Source: Gammaproteobacteria bacterium (GTDB lineage: Bacteria; Pseudomonadota; Gammaproteobacteria; Arenicellales; JAJDZL01). From it: 64,000 nt of DNA. The translations under genes and the position numbers were made by a program. The notes beneath the pieces were generated by a model, which saw nothing but the letters and a program-made list of their open reading frames with translations, was not told the origin of the DNA and ran no database searches. Location of the stretch: the NCBI GenBank assembly GCA_022823405.1, contig JAJDXD010000110.1, positions 18,753 to 82,752 of the forward strand, written 5' to 3'. Below are positions 26,380 through 35,385 of this stretch, piece by piece. How positions within the stretch are numbered: position 1 is the stretch's first letter; each line of letters starts with the position of its first letter.

Positions 26380-28389
26380 ATGGCGACCCGACGTTTGAAT
26401 TTGCCTGAAGAGCTGGTTTTAATGCTTTTAAACGAGCAGACCGGTTATTTTTATCAAGTACCCGGCTGGTCCCTAAATTGCGCTGTCATTGGAGCCGCAC
26501 TCGCAGACCTTTCCCTACAGTCGCGAATTGATACAGACATTGAATCACTTTTTGTATTGGACCCGACAGAAACTGGTGATCCAGTTTTAGATCTTTGTCT
26601 GAAGGCAATCTCGAAGGACAAGACTCCTCACAATGCCCGCTACTGGATCGAACGACTCGCTGTCCACGCGGAGGACATAATTGATTCCACGCTTGACCGT
26701 CTGGTTAAATTGGAAATTCTGAAGCATCATGAAGGCGAGTTCTGGACGCTGGCTCCCACGATGTGGCATGGATACTCTCAAGAACATACAGCTAGTCAGT
26801 TAATCAAGTCGCGAATTAGCGATGGTATTTTTTCTGACACAATTCCCCTCCCGAGAGACATCATCATTGTCGGCCTTGTTAATTCGTGTGGTTTGTTTCA
26901 CTTCATCTTTGAAATTGATGAAAAAGCAGAAAAACGAATTGAGCAAATCTGTCAGATGGAACTGATCGGCCGCTCAATTGCTGCTGCTGTTAAAGAATCT
27001 ATTGCTGTTCCGTTACTGCAGCGTCCCAGTTTCAAGAAAAAAATACCATCCGTTCCACTGCTTAAGATTCTATCGAATCGACACGTTTGGAACGGTAATA
27101 TACCTGCAATGCTTGCAGATTTCGCCAAAGAGTATGGTTCGGTTTTTCGGATTAACATACCTTTAACTCAGCCAATGACTTTCCTTGCCGGTATCGATAT
27201 CAACCGCTGGGTTCATCGTAATGGGCGCCAGTACCTGACATCGAAGAAGTTTTATCAAGGTGTGGAAAATGAATACGGCGGTATCGGGGTGCTAGTCAGT
27301 CTAGACGGATCCGATCACTTCACTTTGCGTAGAGCTTTGCAGCGAGCCTATTCGGTCAGGAAACTTGAGAGTGAGATGAATTCTGTTTTCGATATGATTC
27401 GTAACCACATGAAGAGTCATTGGAAAGTGGGTTCACACGTGCAAGTGTATGAAACTTCACGGAAATTATCTAATGCTCAAATCATGCCACTTCTTACGAG
27501 TACGGAAACGAACGATATCTTTGAGGATGTAATGAAGTGGAAGAACGCGGTTCAAATGATCCACATCGTTTTCAATCCACCCAAGTTTGTGACAAGATTG
27601 TTGTTCAATACTTCGCGAATGAAACGCGGTCGCAAAGCTGTTGATGATGCTGTCAAAAGAGTTCAGCAGAACCATACGCCTGAACAACGGGTTGGTCAAC
27701 CTTGGGAACTTGCTGATGAAACACTTTCTTTGTATGCCAGCGACCCGCAATTCTTCCCCGAGGCGAATTTGAGGTTCATGCTCTCGTCGCCGATGCTTGC
27801 AAGCCAGTACTTTTCCGATCTCATGGGTTGCGCCATCTACGCCATGGTAACACAACCCGACTTGTATGCAAAAATTCGCAGCGAAGCCGATGCCATTTTT
27901 TCCAATGGCGATCCAGACCCAGAGACCTTAGATTTATCGGATTTCGACGTTACTCACCGCTTTGTGCTTGAGTGTCAGCGAATTTACCCTGTCGTCTATT
28001 TAATTCCTCGAAACGTGTCAAATTCGTGGTTGATCGATGACATCGAGTTACCCGTTGGAGAGCATGTTTTCATTGTTATGGGGGCCACACATTTTATGGA
28101 AGAGGCGTTCCCAGAACCATTCAAATTTGACATTGACCGTTATCTTCCGCCCACCAACGCGCATCGCAGTACTTCATTTGCTCCAGTTGGACTGGGCACC
28201 CATATGTGCCTCGGAATACGCTGGGTGGTGAAGCATATGGCTGTCAATCTGTTGATGATCGCACATCACTTCAGGCTGGAATTGTCAGATCCGAATTTCA
28301 AGTTTAAATTCAACGCCTATTCCTCCCTGTCAGTCAGTAAAAAACTGAAAATTCATATTGCAGAACGATGGAAGGATTTTCCTGCCTGA
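26380..28389 (+). CDS. GPP34 domain-cytochrome P450 fusion protein
   Basis: 669 residues with two domains. Residues about 6-205 form a GPP34 (Golgi phosphoprotein 3-like) domain: LNLPEELVLMLLNEQTGYF, then IGAALADLSLQSRIDTDIES, ARYWIERLAVHAEDI and LPRDIIIVGLVNSCG. Residues about 220-669 are a P450: E-x-x-R in ECQRIYP, PERF-like PFKFDIDRYLPP, and heme loop FAPVGLGTHMCLG with Cys610. The I-helix, normally A-G-x-D/E-T-T, reads LASQYFSD, so the acid-alcohol pair used for O2 activation is absent. Family knowledge: GOLPH3 binds phosphatidylinositol-4-phosphate; the role of bacterial GPP34 domains is unclear. Membrane targeting of a lipid- or sterol-acting P450 is inference. The gene stands alone. 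Confidence 0.85.
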   Translation: MATRRLNLPEELVLMLLNEQTGYFYQVPGWSLNCAVIGAALADLSLQSRIDTDIESLFVLDPTETGDPVLDLCLKAISKDKTPHNARYWIERLAVHAEDIIDSTLDRLVKLEILKHHEGEFWTLAPTMWHGYSQEHTASQLIKSRISDGIFSDTIPLPRDIIIVGLVNSCGLFHFIFEIDEKAEKRIEQICQMELIGRSIAAAVKESIAVPLLQRPSFKKKIPSVPLLKILSNRHVWNGNIPAMLADFAKEYGSVFRINIPLTQPMTFLAGIDINRWVHRNGRQYLTSKKFYQGVENEYGGIGVLVSLDGSDHFTLRRALQRAYSVRKLESEMNSVFDMIRNHMKSHWKVGSHVQVYETSRKLSNAQIMPLLTSTETNDIFEDVMKWKNAVQMIHIVFNPPKFVTRLLFNTSRMKRGRKAVDDAVKRVQQNHTPEQRVGQPWELADETLSLYASDPQFFPEANLRFMLSSPMLASQYFSDLMGCAIYAMVTQPDLYAKIRSEADAIFSNGDPDPETLDLSDFDVTHRFVLECQRIYPVVYLIPRNVSNSWLIDDIELPVGEHVFIVMGATHFMEEAFPEPFKFDIDRYLPPTNAHRSTSFAPVGLGTHMCLGIRWVVKHMAVNLLMIAHHFRLELSDPNFKFKFNAYSSLSVSKKLKIHIAERWKDFPA

Positions 28390-28589
28390 GTGAAGAGGTT
28401 GTCATTCGGTCGGGGCCAAGTCTCAATTTGACAATAAAGAGAGCTTTGACTCTCGAAACCTCACAGTTGCTCTTGAAATGAATCAGGGTGTAGTAATCAG
28501 CACTTTTAAAGTGTGCACCTCATCTCCAAATCGAATGTGTAATTTCGATGTGAGCGCGGCGAAATTCTGCAAATTGCGCTTAAGCTTTG

Positions 28590-30920
28590 CTAGCGTGCGT
28601 GATGAGAAGATCCTTTCTTAAAATCACTCAGTTTACCCCTGGTTTTGTCCAAGGTCATTAGCAACGGCGGAAACAGCAATAAATCCGCCACCAGCGCAAT
28701 TACAACAGTTAGTCCCACCAACACACCGAGTGTCTGATTAGCAGACAGTGCCGACGTTCCAAACACCATGAATCCCAAGGCAAAAATTGCTGTTGTTATC
28801 AATAGCGGACGGCCCACTATTCGAAATACCGGCCGGATAGCATCCTCAGGCGACTTCCCGCTAGCCCGCGCTCTCAGGTATTTTGTCATAAGATGTATCG
28901 TATCGTCCACGATGATACCAAAAGCAATTGCTGTAACAACCGAAGCCGATATATCAACCTGTCCGACGACGTATCCCCATACACCCATAGCCATGATGGC
29001 TGGAACGAAATTGGGTATCAGGCTAATCAGACCAAACCGGAAACTTCTAAAGACAAATATCAGTAGCAACGAAACTATGGACATCGCAATGATAGTTCCG
29101 ATCAGCATTCTTTCTATGTTTCGCATAATCGAATATGCACCGACTATCGTAACTCCGGTTGCTCCGGTTGCCATACCTGGAGTATTTTGATGCAGCCAGG
29201 ATTTCGCACGTTCGTCGAGTTCAATCTTCTCACCAATCGACAAACCTTTAATTACAGCTGTTAAGCGAGTTTTGGAACGTTCGACATCAATGACATTGTT
29301 TAGATCGCGTCCAACTGGCAAAGAGAATTCGTAAAGCAGCAAGTATTGCGCGGCAAGTTCAGAATCCTCCGGCAGCTTATAAAAATTGGGGTCGTCACCA
29401 TGCAGGTTTTCATTCAGCCGCTTAAGAACGTCAGTAAATGACACAACGTAAGAAACTTCCGGCTGCATTCGAAGCCACTGTGCGAAAGCGTCGACATTGC
29501 GCAGAAATTCAACATCAGTAACACCGCTATCGCGACCTGAATTAAGCGAGTACTCGAATGGCTCCAATGCTGAGAAATTTTCCACTATGAAATCGGTGGA
29601 CCGTCGAAACTCGTAACTTTCATCTAGAATTTCCAAATGATTTTCGTTGAGCTCGATGCGCGTAATTCCGACAACGAGTACGGCTGTTAAGATTAAAAAA
29701 GTCCACAACAATCGGGTACTATTGGAAACAACAAATTTTGCCAGATGATCAAAAAAGTATAGTTTTCCTGCTGGTGCAACCCGAGTTCTCATGGGCATAA
29801 TCGACAACAATGCAGGCAAAAGTGTGACCGAATATACGAATGCGCACATCGCTCCGAATGCGACGATGTTGCCCATGACTCGAAACGGGGGCATTTCCGA
29901 GAAATTCAAGCTGAGAAAACCGATAGCGGTGGTTAGTGAAGTCAGAAATACAGGCCACGCGTTGAGTTGCAAGGAATGAATTGCGGCAGACCTGCGTGAC
30001 ATCCCTGAGCGCATACCATCTGCCATCACCTCAATTACATGAACCGAATGAGCGATGGCAATCGCCATTAATACAAACAACGCTGCACCACTCTCTCCAA
30101 ACAAAGGCATACCCGTCCAACCAGTAAACCCAAGCGCAGAAAGCAACACGGTCATCAACATGGCAACGATCGCAATCATTCCCCAAATTGATCGAAGTAC
30201 TATTAACGCGACCAGCAGCATCGTGCCAAACGCAATTGGTGCTAGAACGGCTATATCGTTATTGATCGCGTCACGGACGGCGCGATTAAGAAAGAGATCA
30301 CCATAGAGGTGATATTCAATTTCCGGATTGCTGGTGCGAGCTTCAACAGCAAGGCCATTTAGAAAGTCGACAACTTCAATTTTTGCTGCTTCTCGATCAC
30401 TATCGGGAAGTGCAAGACTAACAACAAATCCACCGAGACGACCGTCTCGTGAAATAAAACGACCTGCGATGTCCGTCGTATCGAGTGCGATCCTCTGAAT
30501 TCGCTCCAACTCTTCGTCACTCAGCGAAATTGCATCTTCGAATAGCGGTTCAACGATTAGTTCGTCTTCGAGTCCTTCGCTATGTGAGTAGTTTGCTAAA
30601 GAATCGACGCGAACTACATATGGAGTCAGCCAAAGATGTTCGGTCAGCTGTTCGACTGCGGCAAGTGCCTCACGGGTAAAAATGGTTTCAGTCGAAGGTG
30701 CGATCACTACAAGTGCGCTATCTGAAAGCGCGAACAGATCCTCCATTTCTTCGAGCTTAACCAAATGCGGATCATCTTTGTTGAAGTGATTTCGAAAATC
30801 AACGTCGACAGTAACAATTCGCGTAACTCCCGCAGCGAACACCGTCACAATCAGCAACGAAAGAAAAATTGTTAACCAGCGGTATCTGACTACCAAGTTG
30901 AAAAATTCATAAACATTCAT
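28590..30920 (-). CDS. MMPL/RND-family lipid transporter (HpnN-like)
   Basis: 776 residues with twelve predicted helices in two halves (1+5, 1+5) separated by periplasmic loops. Helix 4-type segments are ALFVLMAIAIAHSVHVIEVM and VTAIAFGIIVDDTIHLMTKYL, the latter with the paired Asp typical of the proton pathway in MMPL/RND proteins. Family knowledge: these proteins export lipids such as hopanoids (HpnN), mycolates or sterols and are related to the sterol-sensing-domain family. It is encoded next to a sterol locus with a LolA-like gene at 34124, which suggests sterol or sterol-conjugate transport (inference). The intergenic region to the GPP34-P450 gene (28390-28589) holds the stem cacttt-t-aaagtg. 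Confidence 0.85.
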   Translation of the reverse strand: MNVYEFFNLVVRYRWLTIFLSLLIVTVFAAGVTRIVTVDVDFRNHFNKDDPHLVKLEEMEDLFALSDSALVVIAPSTETIFTREALAAVEQLTEHLWLTPYVVRVDSLANYSHSEGLEDELIVEPLFEDAISLSDEELERIQRIALDTTDIAGRFISRDGRLGGFVVSLALPDSDREAAKIEVVDFLNGLAVEARTSNPEIEYHLYGDLFLNRAVRDAINNDIAVLAPIAFGTMLLVALIVLRSIWGMIAIVAMLMTVLLSALGFTGWTGMPLFGESGAALFVLMAIAIAHSVHVIEVMADGMRSGMSRRSAAIHSLQLNAWPVFLTSLTTAIGFLSLNFSEMPPFRVMGNIVAFGAMCAFVYSVTLLPALLSIMPMRTRVAPAGKLYFFDHLAKFVVSNSTRLLWTFLILTAVLVVGITRIELNENHLEILDESYEFRRSTDFIVENFSALEPFEYSLNSGRDSGVTDVEFLRNVDAFAQWLRMQPEVSYVVSFTDVLKRLNENLHGDDPNFYKLPEDSELAAQYLLLYEFSLPVGRDLNNVIDVERSKTRLTAVIKGLSIGEKIELDERAKSWLHQNTPGMATGATGVTIVGAYSIMRNIERMLIGTIIAMSIVSLLLIFVFRSFRFGLISLIPNFVPAIMAMGVWGYVVGQVDISASVVTAIAFGIIVDDTIHLMTKYLRARASGKSPEDAIRPVFRIVGRPLLITTAIFALGFMVFGTSALSANQTLGVLVGLTVVIALVADLLLFPPLLMTLDKTRGKLSDFKKGSSHHAR

Positions 30921-31106
30921 TTCAAATATTCACTCGAAAAATGATTGACACCTACACTTGGTAGCGTGGATAACCTATTGGGAAGAATATTCTATCTGCA
31001 GGTTGCAGGTAAGATCCGACGAAATCATAAGCATCAGAAACATTGTACTGATCAATTCGCACCAAAGAGAATTGCCAGATGCCCAACTTTGTCAATAAAA
31101 AGAAAC

Positions 31107-31182
31107 TGGTGGGCCGTCAGGGATTCGAACCCCGGACCAATTGATTAAGAGTCAACTGCTCTGCCAACTGAGCTAACGGCCC
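31107..31182 (-). tRNA. tRNA-Lys, anticodon CUU
   Basis: The reverse complement folds as a 76-nt tRNA: acceptor GGGCCGT/ACGGCCC, D arm with AGCTCAGTTGGCAGAGC, anticodon stem GTTGA/TCAAT with loop CTCTTAA (anticodon CTT), T arm GGGGTTCGAATCCC, discriminator A and an encoded CCA. Lys tRNA genes are common integration sites for ICEs, and a decayed ParA lies 135 bp away. Confidence 0.95.
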
Positions 31183-31316
31183 CACCAACAATCAATCAAT
31201 GCAGGTTAAAGAGAGAGAACAAAATTTTTTATCCGAACCTGTCAATTACAAAGAAAGGTGTTTAATCTACAACGTTCCAATGAAAAGCGTCTTGGCAGAG
31301 CAACTGACATATTGGT

Positions 31317-31550
31317 ATGGCGAAATTTATCGCTAGCTGCGCCACCAAAGGTGGAGTTGGAACAACATTTTTTGCTAACCTGTCTGCAATTTTAGCAAAT
31401 TAGATCCGCGGCCCACGTGTTGACGACCGGCACCGATCCCTAACTGTGGTTATCCAGCTTTCTCCAACTCACACCCGTTGCCACCAGCAACCCGACGGGT
31501 TTGATCGGTCTTTTCACATTCGATAATATGCCTACTCCCCCTCAACGACT
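31317..31550 (+). pseudogene. decayed ParA/Soj-type ATPase
   Basis: ATG 31317 opens MAKFIASCATKGGVGTTFFA and NLSAILAN, then TAG at 31401. This is the N-terminus of ICE-type ParA (SCATKGGVGKTT, AILAD), but the Walker A lysine codon is missing. After the stop another frame continues as VLTTGTDP, stop, LWLSSFLQLTPVATSNPTG, matching the VLLIDADPQPTLSSYYPL region. Multiple lesions make it non-functional. Genes of this type sit at one end of PAPI-1/clc-like integrative elements. Confidence 0.7.
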
Positions 31551-31569
31551 ATTCCAAACATGGACATCA

Positions 31570-31926
31570 TCATTTGCCCCCTGCATTCTTTTCGTCATCA
31601 GTTTCACCGCTATCAGAAACTGCCGAAATAGTCTTAGACTTCTTTGGGTCGACGAAACACCAAATTAGTGAAACTAGCCAGCAGATCGCTGCACCGGCCG
31701 CGACTAACAGGAACATTCGGATGTTAATTTCAACGAGAGTATTTGATTCTTTCAGAGCCATCCAACCGGCAATGGTATGCCAAAGTGCGATCCCACCGAC
31801 GAAGTTAATTGAAAGAATTGCAATTCTATGAGAGTGTTTTTTCATTAGCGCAATAAAGATTGGAACATAAAAAATCAACACCACAAATGTATAGAGTGCA
31901 ATTTGTGAAATGTCCTCAATTCTCAT
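31570..31926 (-). CDS. superinfection-immunity-family small membrane protein
   Basis: 118 residues, three predicted helices (about 9-28, 36-55, 68-90) and a polar, acidic C-terminal tail. The first two helices, LIFYVPIFIALMKKHSHRIA and ILSINFVGGIALWHTIAGW, match the T4 Imm-like superinfection immunity family (YflPtiiAl-x-r-k-h-x-n, then a helix with N and G-W). The third helix is extra compared with the phage protein. Function in bacteria is not established. Its position between the ParA remnant and the sterol genes fits mobile-element cargo. Confidence 0.6.
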   Translation of the reverse strand: MRIEDISQIALYTFVVLIFYVPIFIALMKKHSHRIAILSINFVGGIALWHTIAGWMALKESNTLVEINIRMFLLVAAGAAICWLVSLIWCFVDPKKSKTISAVSDSGETDDEKNAGGK

Positions 31927-32512
31927 AGAATTCCCACCAATTTATGTTGCTTCGAAATGACTCATGCCGCCTCTGGTAAAGCATTTTACTTTGACCAAAC
32001 TGACGAAACACACAGGACCTACAACCCCCGCGCTGAGTATTACAGGGGAGAATTGACATCACGAACAGTGTTTGTTTCAGTGAACCAATTCGCGTACGAA
32101 CGATTTAAAGAAATCGAATCCAGTCGTCGGGCGGAATACGAATACTTGTAGATTCTATAGGAGGAATTTTCTGACTTTGTCACGACAATTCAACTTGTGG
32201 CCGCCATCGCAGCGGCGAACGTAGTATTGGAAAGTGTGCCATAGGATAAAATCCATTATTTGAGTGAAAGCCAGTTTGCCAGCATATGTGTCGTGTTATC
32301 CTTCACATCAGAACTCCATACAGATGCCAGGGGTTTCGATGAAATTTGCTGGGCGCTGTCAAGCCTGTGACACCAAAATATTGCAATTATTTTCGTAATA
32401 ACAATATATTAGAAAGCTTGTTGATGACAAAGTTGAGGCAGTAGTGCTCCCGCTAATTGTCTTCTAGAATTCTTGATCAATTTAATTCGAAGTATCGACT
32501 CAGGGAGGAGAT
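31927..32512 (+). other. intergenic region with a possible decayed reading frame
   Basis: A frame from ATG 31957 runs 64 codons (NQFAYERFKEIESSRRAEYEY), stops at 32149-32151, meets a second stop, then continues in frame as EEFSDFVTTIQLVAAIAAAN to 32242. This looks like one broken small gene of unknown family with a C-terminal hydrophobic helix. The remaining bases to 32503 hold nothing recognisable. A strong ggaggag precedes the methyltransferase at 32513. Confidence 0.3.
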
Positions 32513-33577
32513 GTGGCTACTGATCAAAATAAACCATCGTCACGATCGCCAAAAAAAGCGATGAATTCTTCCAGTTTGTTCGGAGACCTGTCCAAGGACG
32601 AAATTAGTTCCGTGGCCAATGAATACCAACAAATTTATGAGTCTGGCGAGGAACATCGAAAAGAGACATATCAGAGATATGTCAATCATTATTACGACCT
32701 GGTAACTGGATTATTCGAGTTCGTCTGGGGCAGATCTTTTCATTTTGCACCTCGACGATTGGGTGAGAGTCTTAAGTCGTCGAAATTCCGATATCAGCAC
32801 TTTATTGCAGACCAAATGTCCCTGAAACCGGGAATGCATATACTCGATGTAGGGTGTGGAATCGGAGCTCCAATGGCTGAATTGGCCCGCTATTCCGGGG
32901 CTAGTTTTGTGGGACTTAACAATAACGCGTACCAAATTAAACGTGCAAGACAAATCACGCAAGCTGAGGATATTGGGTCGTTGTGCGATTTTGTTCACGG
33001 CGATTACATGCAGATACCCGAAGACAACGATTGCTTTGATGGCGCGATCGCCATCGAGTCCATGCAGCATGCACCAGACAAAACAGCAGCGTTCCGGGAA
33101 GTTTTTCGTGTATTGCGTCCAGGGGCTTGTTTTGCGGGTCACGATTGGTGTGTAACCGACTTTTTTGACTCGCAGAATGCTGAACACACGCGGATTATTG
33201 AAGACATTGAGATTGGGACCGCACTACCCAAAATTTCCACCGCAGCAGAAATTTGTGAAGCATTTTGCGAGGCTGGATTCGAAGTTCTCGATACGTGTGA
33301 CCTTGCTCACATATCTGGCTCCGATATACCATGGTATAACATCTTTCAAGGTCGTCACTTCACACTTAGAAATATTCTAATCACACCTACCGGTCGTGCA
33401 GTCACCAAATTGGTGTTAAGGATAGGTGAGAAAGTACGGGGAGTTCCGAAAGGGACTCACAAAGTCACCACATTTCTGGGCAGGGCGGGGAATGCATTCA
33501 TCGAAGCCGGTGAGACTGGAATATTTACACCACTATATTTTTTCCTGGTACGTAAACCCCATAATCCAGACAGTTAA
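32513..33577 (+). CDS. sterol C-24 methyltransferase paralogue 1
   Basis: 354 residues from GTG 32513, supported by gggaggag just before it. SAM-binding motif I is LDVGCGIGAPMAELARY; then FVGLNNNAYQIKRARQ, the SMT/Erg6-specific stretch, and AIESMQHAPDK, IEDIEIGTALPK and DIPWYNIFQGR. The C-terminus ends FTPLYFFLVRKP, as in the Erg6 C-terminal sterol-methyltransferase domain. Sterol-binding region I reads FEFVWGRSFHF: the Tyr of yeast Erg6 (Y81) is Phe68 here and the next Gly is Val71. Family knowledge: transfers methyl from SAM to C-24 of a sterol side chain. The Phe change is associated with second-methylation activity in yeast mutants, as I recall. Roughly two thirds identical by eye to the copy at 35386. 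Confidence 0.9.
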   Translation: MATDQNKPSSRSPKKAMNSSSLFGDLSKDEISSVANEYQQIYESGEEHRKETYQRYVNHYYDLVTGLFEFVWGRSFHFAPRRLGESLKSSKFRYQHFIADQMSLKPGMHILDVGCGIGAPMAELARYSGASFVGLNNNAYQIKRARQITQAEDIGSLCDFVHGDYMQIPEDNDCFDGAIAIESMQHAPDKTAAFREVFRVLRPGACFAGHDWCVTDFFDSQNAEHTRIIEDIEIGTALPKISTAAEICEAFCEAGFEVLDTCDLAHISGSDIPWYNIFQGRHFTLRNILITPTGRAVTKLVLRIGEKVRGVPKGTHKVTTFLGRAGNAFIEAGETGIFTPLYFFLVRKPHNPDS

Positions 33578-34123
33578 ATCGGAATTATTATTGCATTCCC
33601 CAGCTTGAATTACTCGCCAAACTCAAATAGGCTTCCATTTGTGGTAATTTCTAAACATAATCAATAAGATAAACTACCACAAAGACAGAAAACCCATGTC
33701 CACACATAAATTTCATCCAAGCTTGAATTTGCCCCTTTTTCTGACGTGTCAGGTCCCCGTCCGTTTGGAACCATCGAAGGTGATACAATTAAATCTATGC
33801 CAAAGACTTGTGAGTTCGTACCGATATTCAGTCACCGTCGGAAGGTTTTGGCGCAGTATTTCTGATGGTCGACACCATTAGTTGTGACTTTTGACAGGAT
33901 AATATCACCAAAAGTACCAATGATGAAAAATGGCGTTGATGACGTAAACGATTGAACGTTGTTTCAAGGCCGAGGATGAAAACTGAAGTTCAACGTCAAG
34001 ATAATCGTGCACCCGTCACTCCAGTTGACACGCGAACTATGTTCCAGAGTCGGGTCGCGGTCAGTAACTTCCTTATATCCCAGGCATTTACCACTCTTCT
34101 GTTGTAGTGATTAGGAGGTAAAA
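33578..34123 (+). other. intergenic region before the LolA-like gene
   Basis: No gene supported. A 61-codon frame at 33696-33881 has no family resemblance and no ribosome-binding site. The only clear signal is a strong Shine-Dalgarno aggaggt at 34113-34119, five bases before the ATG at 34124, so the LolA-like gene is well translated and probably has its own promoter here. Confidence 0.4.
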
Positions 34124-34942
34124 ATGCAAAGTCTTTCTCATCGTAATTACAACCTCGGATCACTTAGCATCTATTTTGCTGTATTTGCATTGGTTATGAC
34201 GCCATTCACCGTGAGTGCACAGAATGCTGAGGAAATAGGGTTTCAAATTGCAATGGAAGCCCGCCAAAAGCAGTATGGATTTGTTAATTACACGGCAAGT
34301 CTTACCATGATTTTGCGAAACAAACAGGGTAAGGAATCTTCGCGCAAAGTGCGGTTGAAAGTGCTGGAAGTTGAAGAGGATGGCGACCGTTCCCTGTTTG
34401 TGTTTGATGAGCCGCGTGACGTCAAAGGAACAGCCTTTCTAGTTCATGCCCATAAGTTCGAGCCTGATGATCAATGGCTTTATCTGCCCGCGCTCAAACG
34501 AGTAAAACGGATCAGTTCGTCAAAACAGTCAGGTTCCTTTATGGGTAGTGAGTTTGCTTACGAGGATCTTGGCGCGGTTGAAATTGAGAAATATACGCAT
34601 AAATTCTTGCGCGACGAACCCTGCGGCGATTTGCAGTGTGCAGTATTGGAGCGTGTCCCAATTAGCGCCGATTCAGGTTATTCGCGTCATCTGGTTTGGT
34701 ACGACCGGGAAGAGCTTCGTGTCCAGCAGGTTCATTTCTTTGACCGTAGAAACGCACACCTAAAAACGATGACCCTTGAGAACTACGAAAAGTATCTCAA
34801 TAATTTCTGGCAAGCTAGCAAGATCATGATGGTGAACCATCTTACCGGTAAGAGCACAGACATGCTTTGGTCGGATCTGGAGTTTAAGACTGACCTTGAT
34901 GAAAGCAACTTTACGCAAACAGCGATAAAGCGTATCCGTTAG
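34124..34942 (+). CDS. LolA-like outer-membrane lipoprotein-sorting-type protein
   Basis: 272 residues. Signal peptide about 1-36 ending FTVSAQNA. The mature part matches the LolA_like (PF17131-type) family: GDRSLFVFDEPRDVKGTAFL, DDQWLYLPALKRVKRISSS, GSFMGSEFAYEDL, and C-terminal MLWSDLEFKTDLDESNFTQ. A Cys pair near residue 167-173 (CGDLQC) could form a disulfide. Family knowledge: these periplasmic proteins are usually encoded beside MMPL/RND transporters and are thought to carry lipids. Here it lies between two sterol methyltransferases, with an MMPL gene 3 kb upstream, so periplasmic sterol transfer is a sound hypothesis but not shown. Confidence 0.85.
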   Translation: MQSLSHRNYNLGSLSIYFAVFALVMTPFTVSAQNAEEIGFQIAMEARQKQYGFVNYTASLTMILRNKQGKESSRKVRLKVLEVEEDGDRSLFVFDEPRDVKGTAFLVHAHKFEPDDQWLYLPALKRVKRISSSKQSGSFMGSEFAYEDLGAVEIEKYTHKFLRDEPCGDLQCAVLERVPISADSGYSRHLVWYDREELRVQQVHFFDRRNAHLKTMTLENYEKYLNNFWQASKIMMVNHLTGKSTDMLWSDLEFKTDLDESNFTQTAIKRIR

Positions 34943-35385
34943 AGGTGAGTAGAATTGAACTGAGCCGCCACTGAAAAATAGAATTTTGTTCGAGTATAGA
35001 TTTGATTTAATTTAAGAAGTTGATGGTGCAATAAATTGGTGAGTTGTGAATGAGAACCGTAAAATACCACAGTTTAATTTTCTGCAGTTAGTCAAATATT
35101 TAAGGATATCCGTTATTCACCAACCTCGAATCTGCTCAAATTGAGTCACGCTTTGGTTCAGTTGTTGCACGATTCCAATGCACAATGGCACTTACCTTTT
35201 TCTGTCTGACAGCGCATAATTCGAATGCCCTGAAGATTCAAGTATTGGATTTATGATTTTTGCAGTGAATGATCAATTTACAAATCAATGTATAGGTTCC
35301 ACCCAACTGTAAATCAATCCGTTGATAGCCTTCTAGAAGTTTTGCTCAATGACTTTCGTTATTTCAACTCAGTAGGATTATTCGC
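34943..35385 (+). other. intergenic region between LolA-like and second methyltransferase genes
   Basis: AT-rich, no open frame with recognisable content, no clear hairpin terminator. A weak aggatt lies before the TTG start at 35386. Presumably holds a terminator and/or a promoter for the second methyltransferase, but I cannot point to either. Confidence 0.35.
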
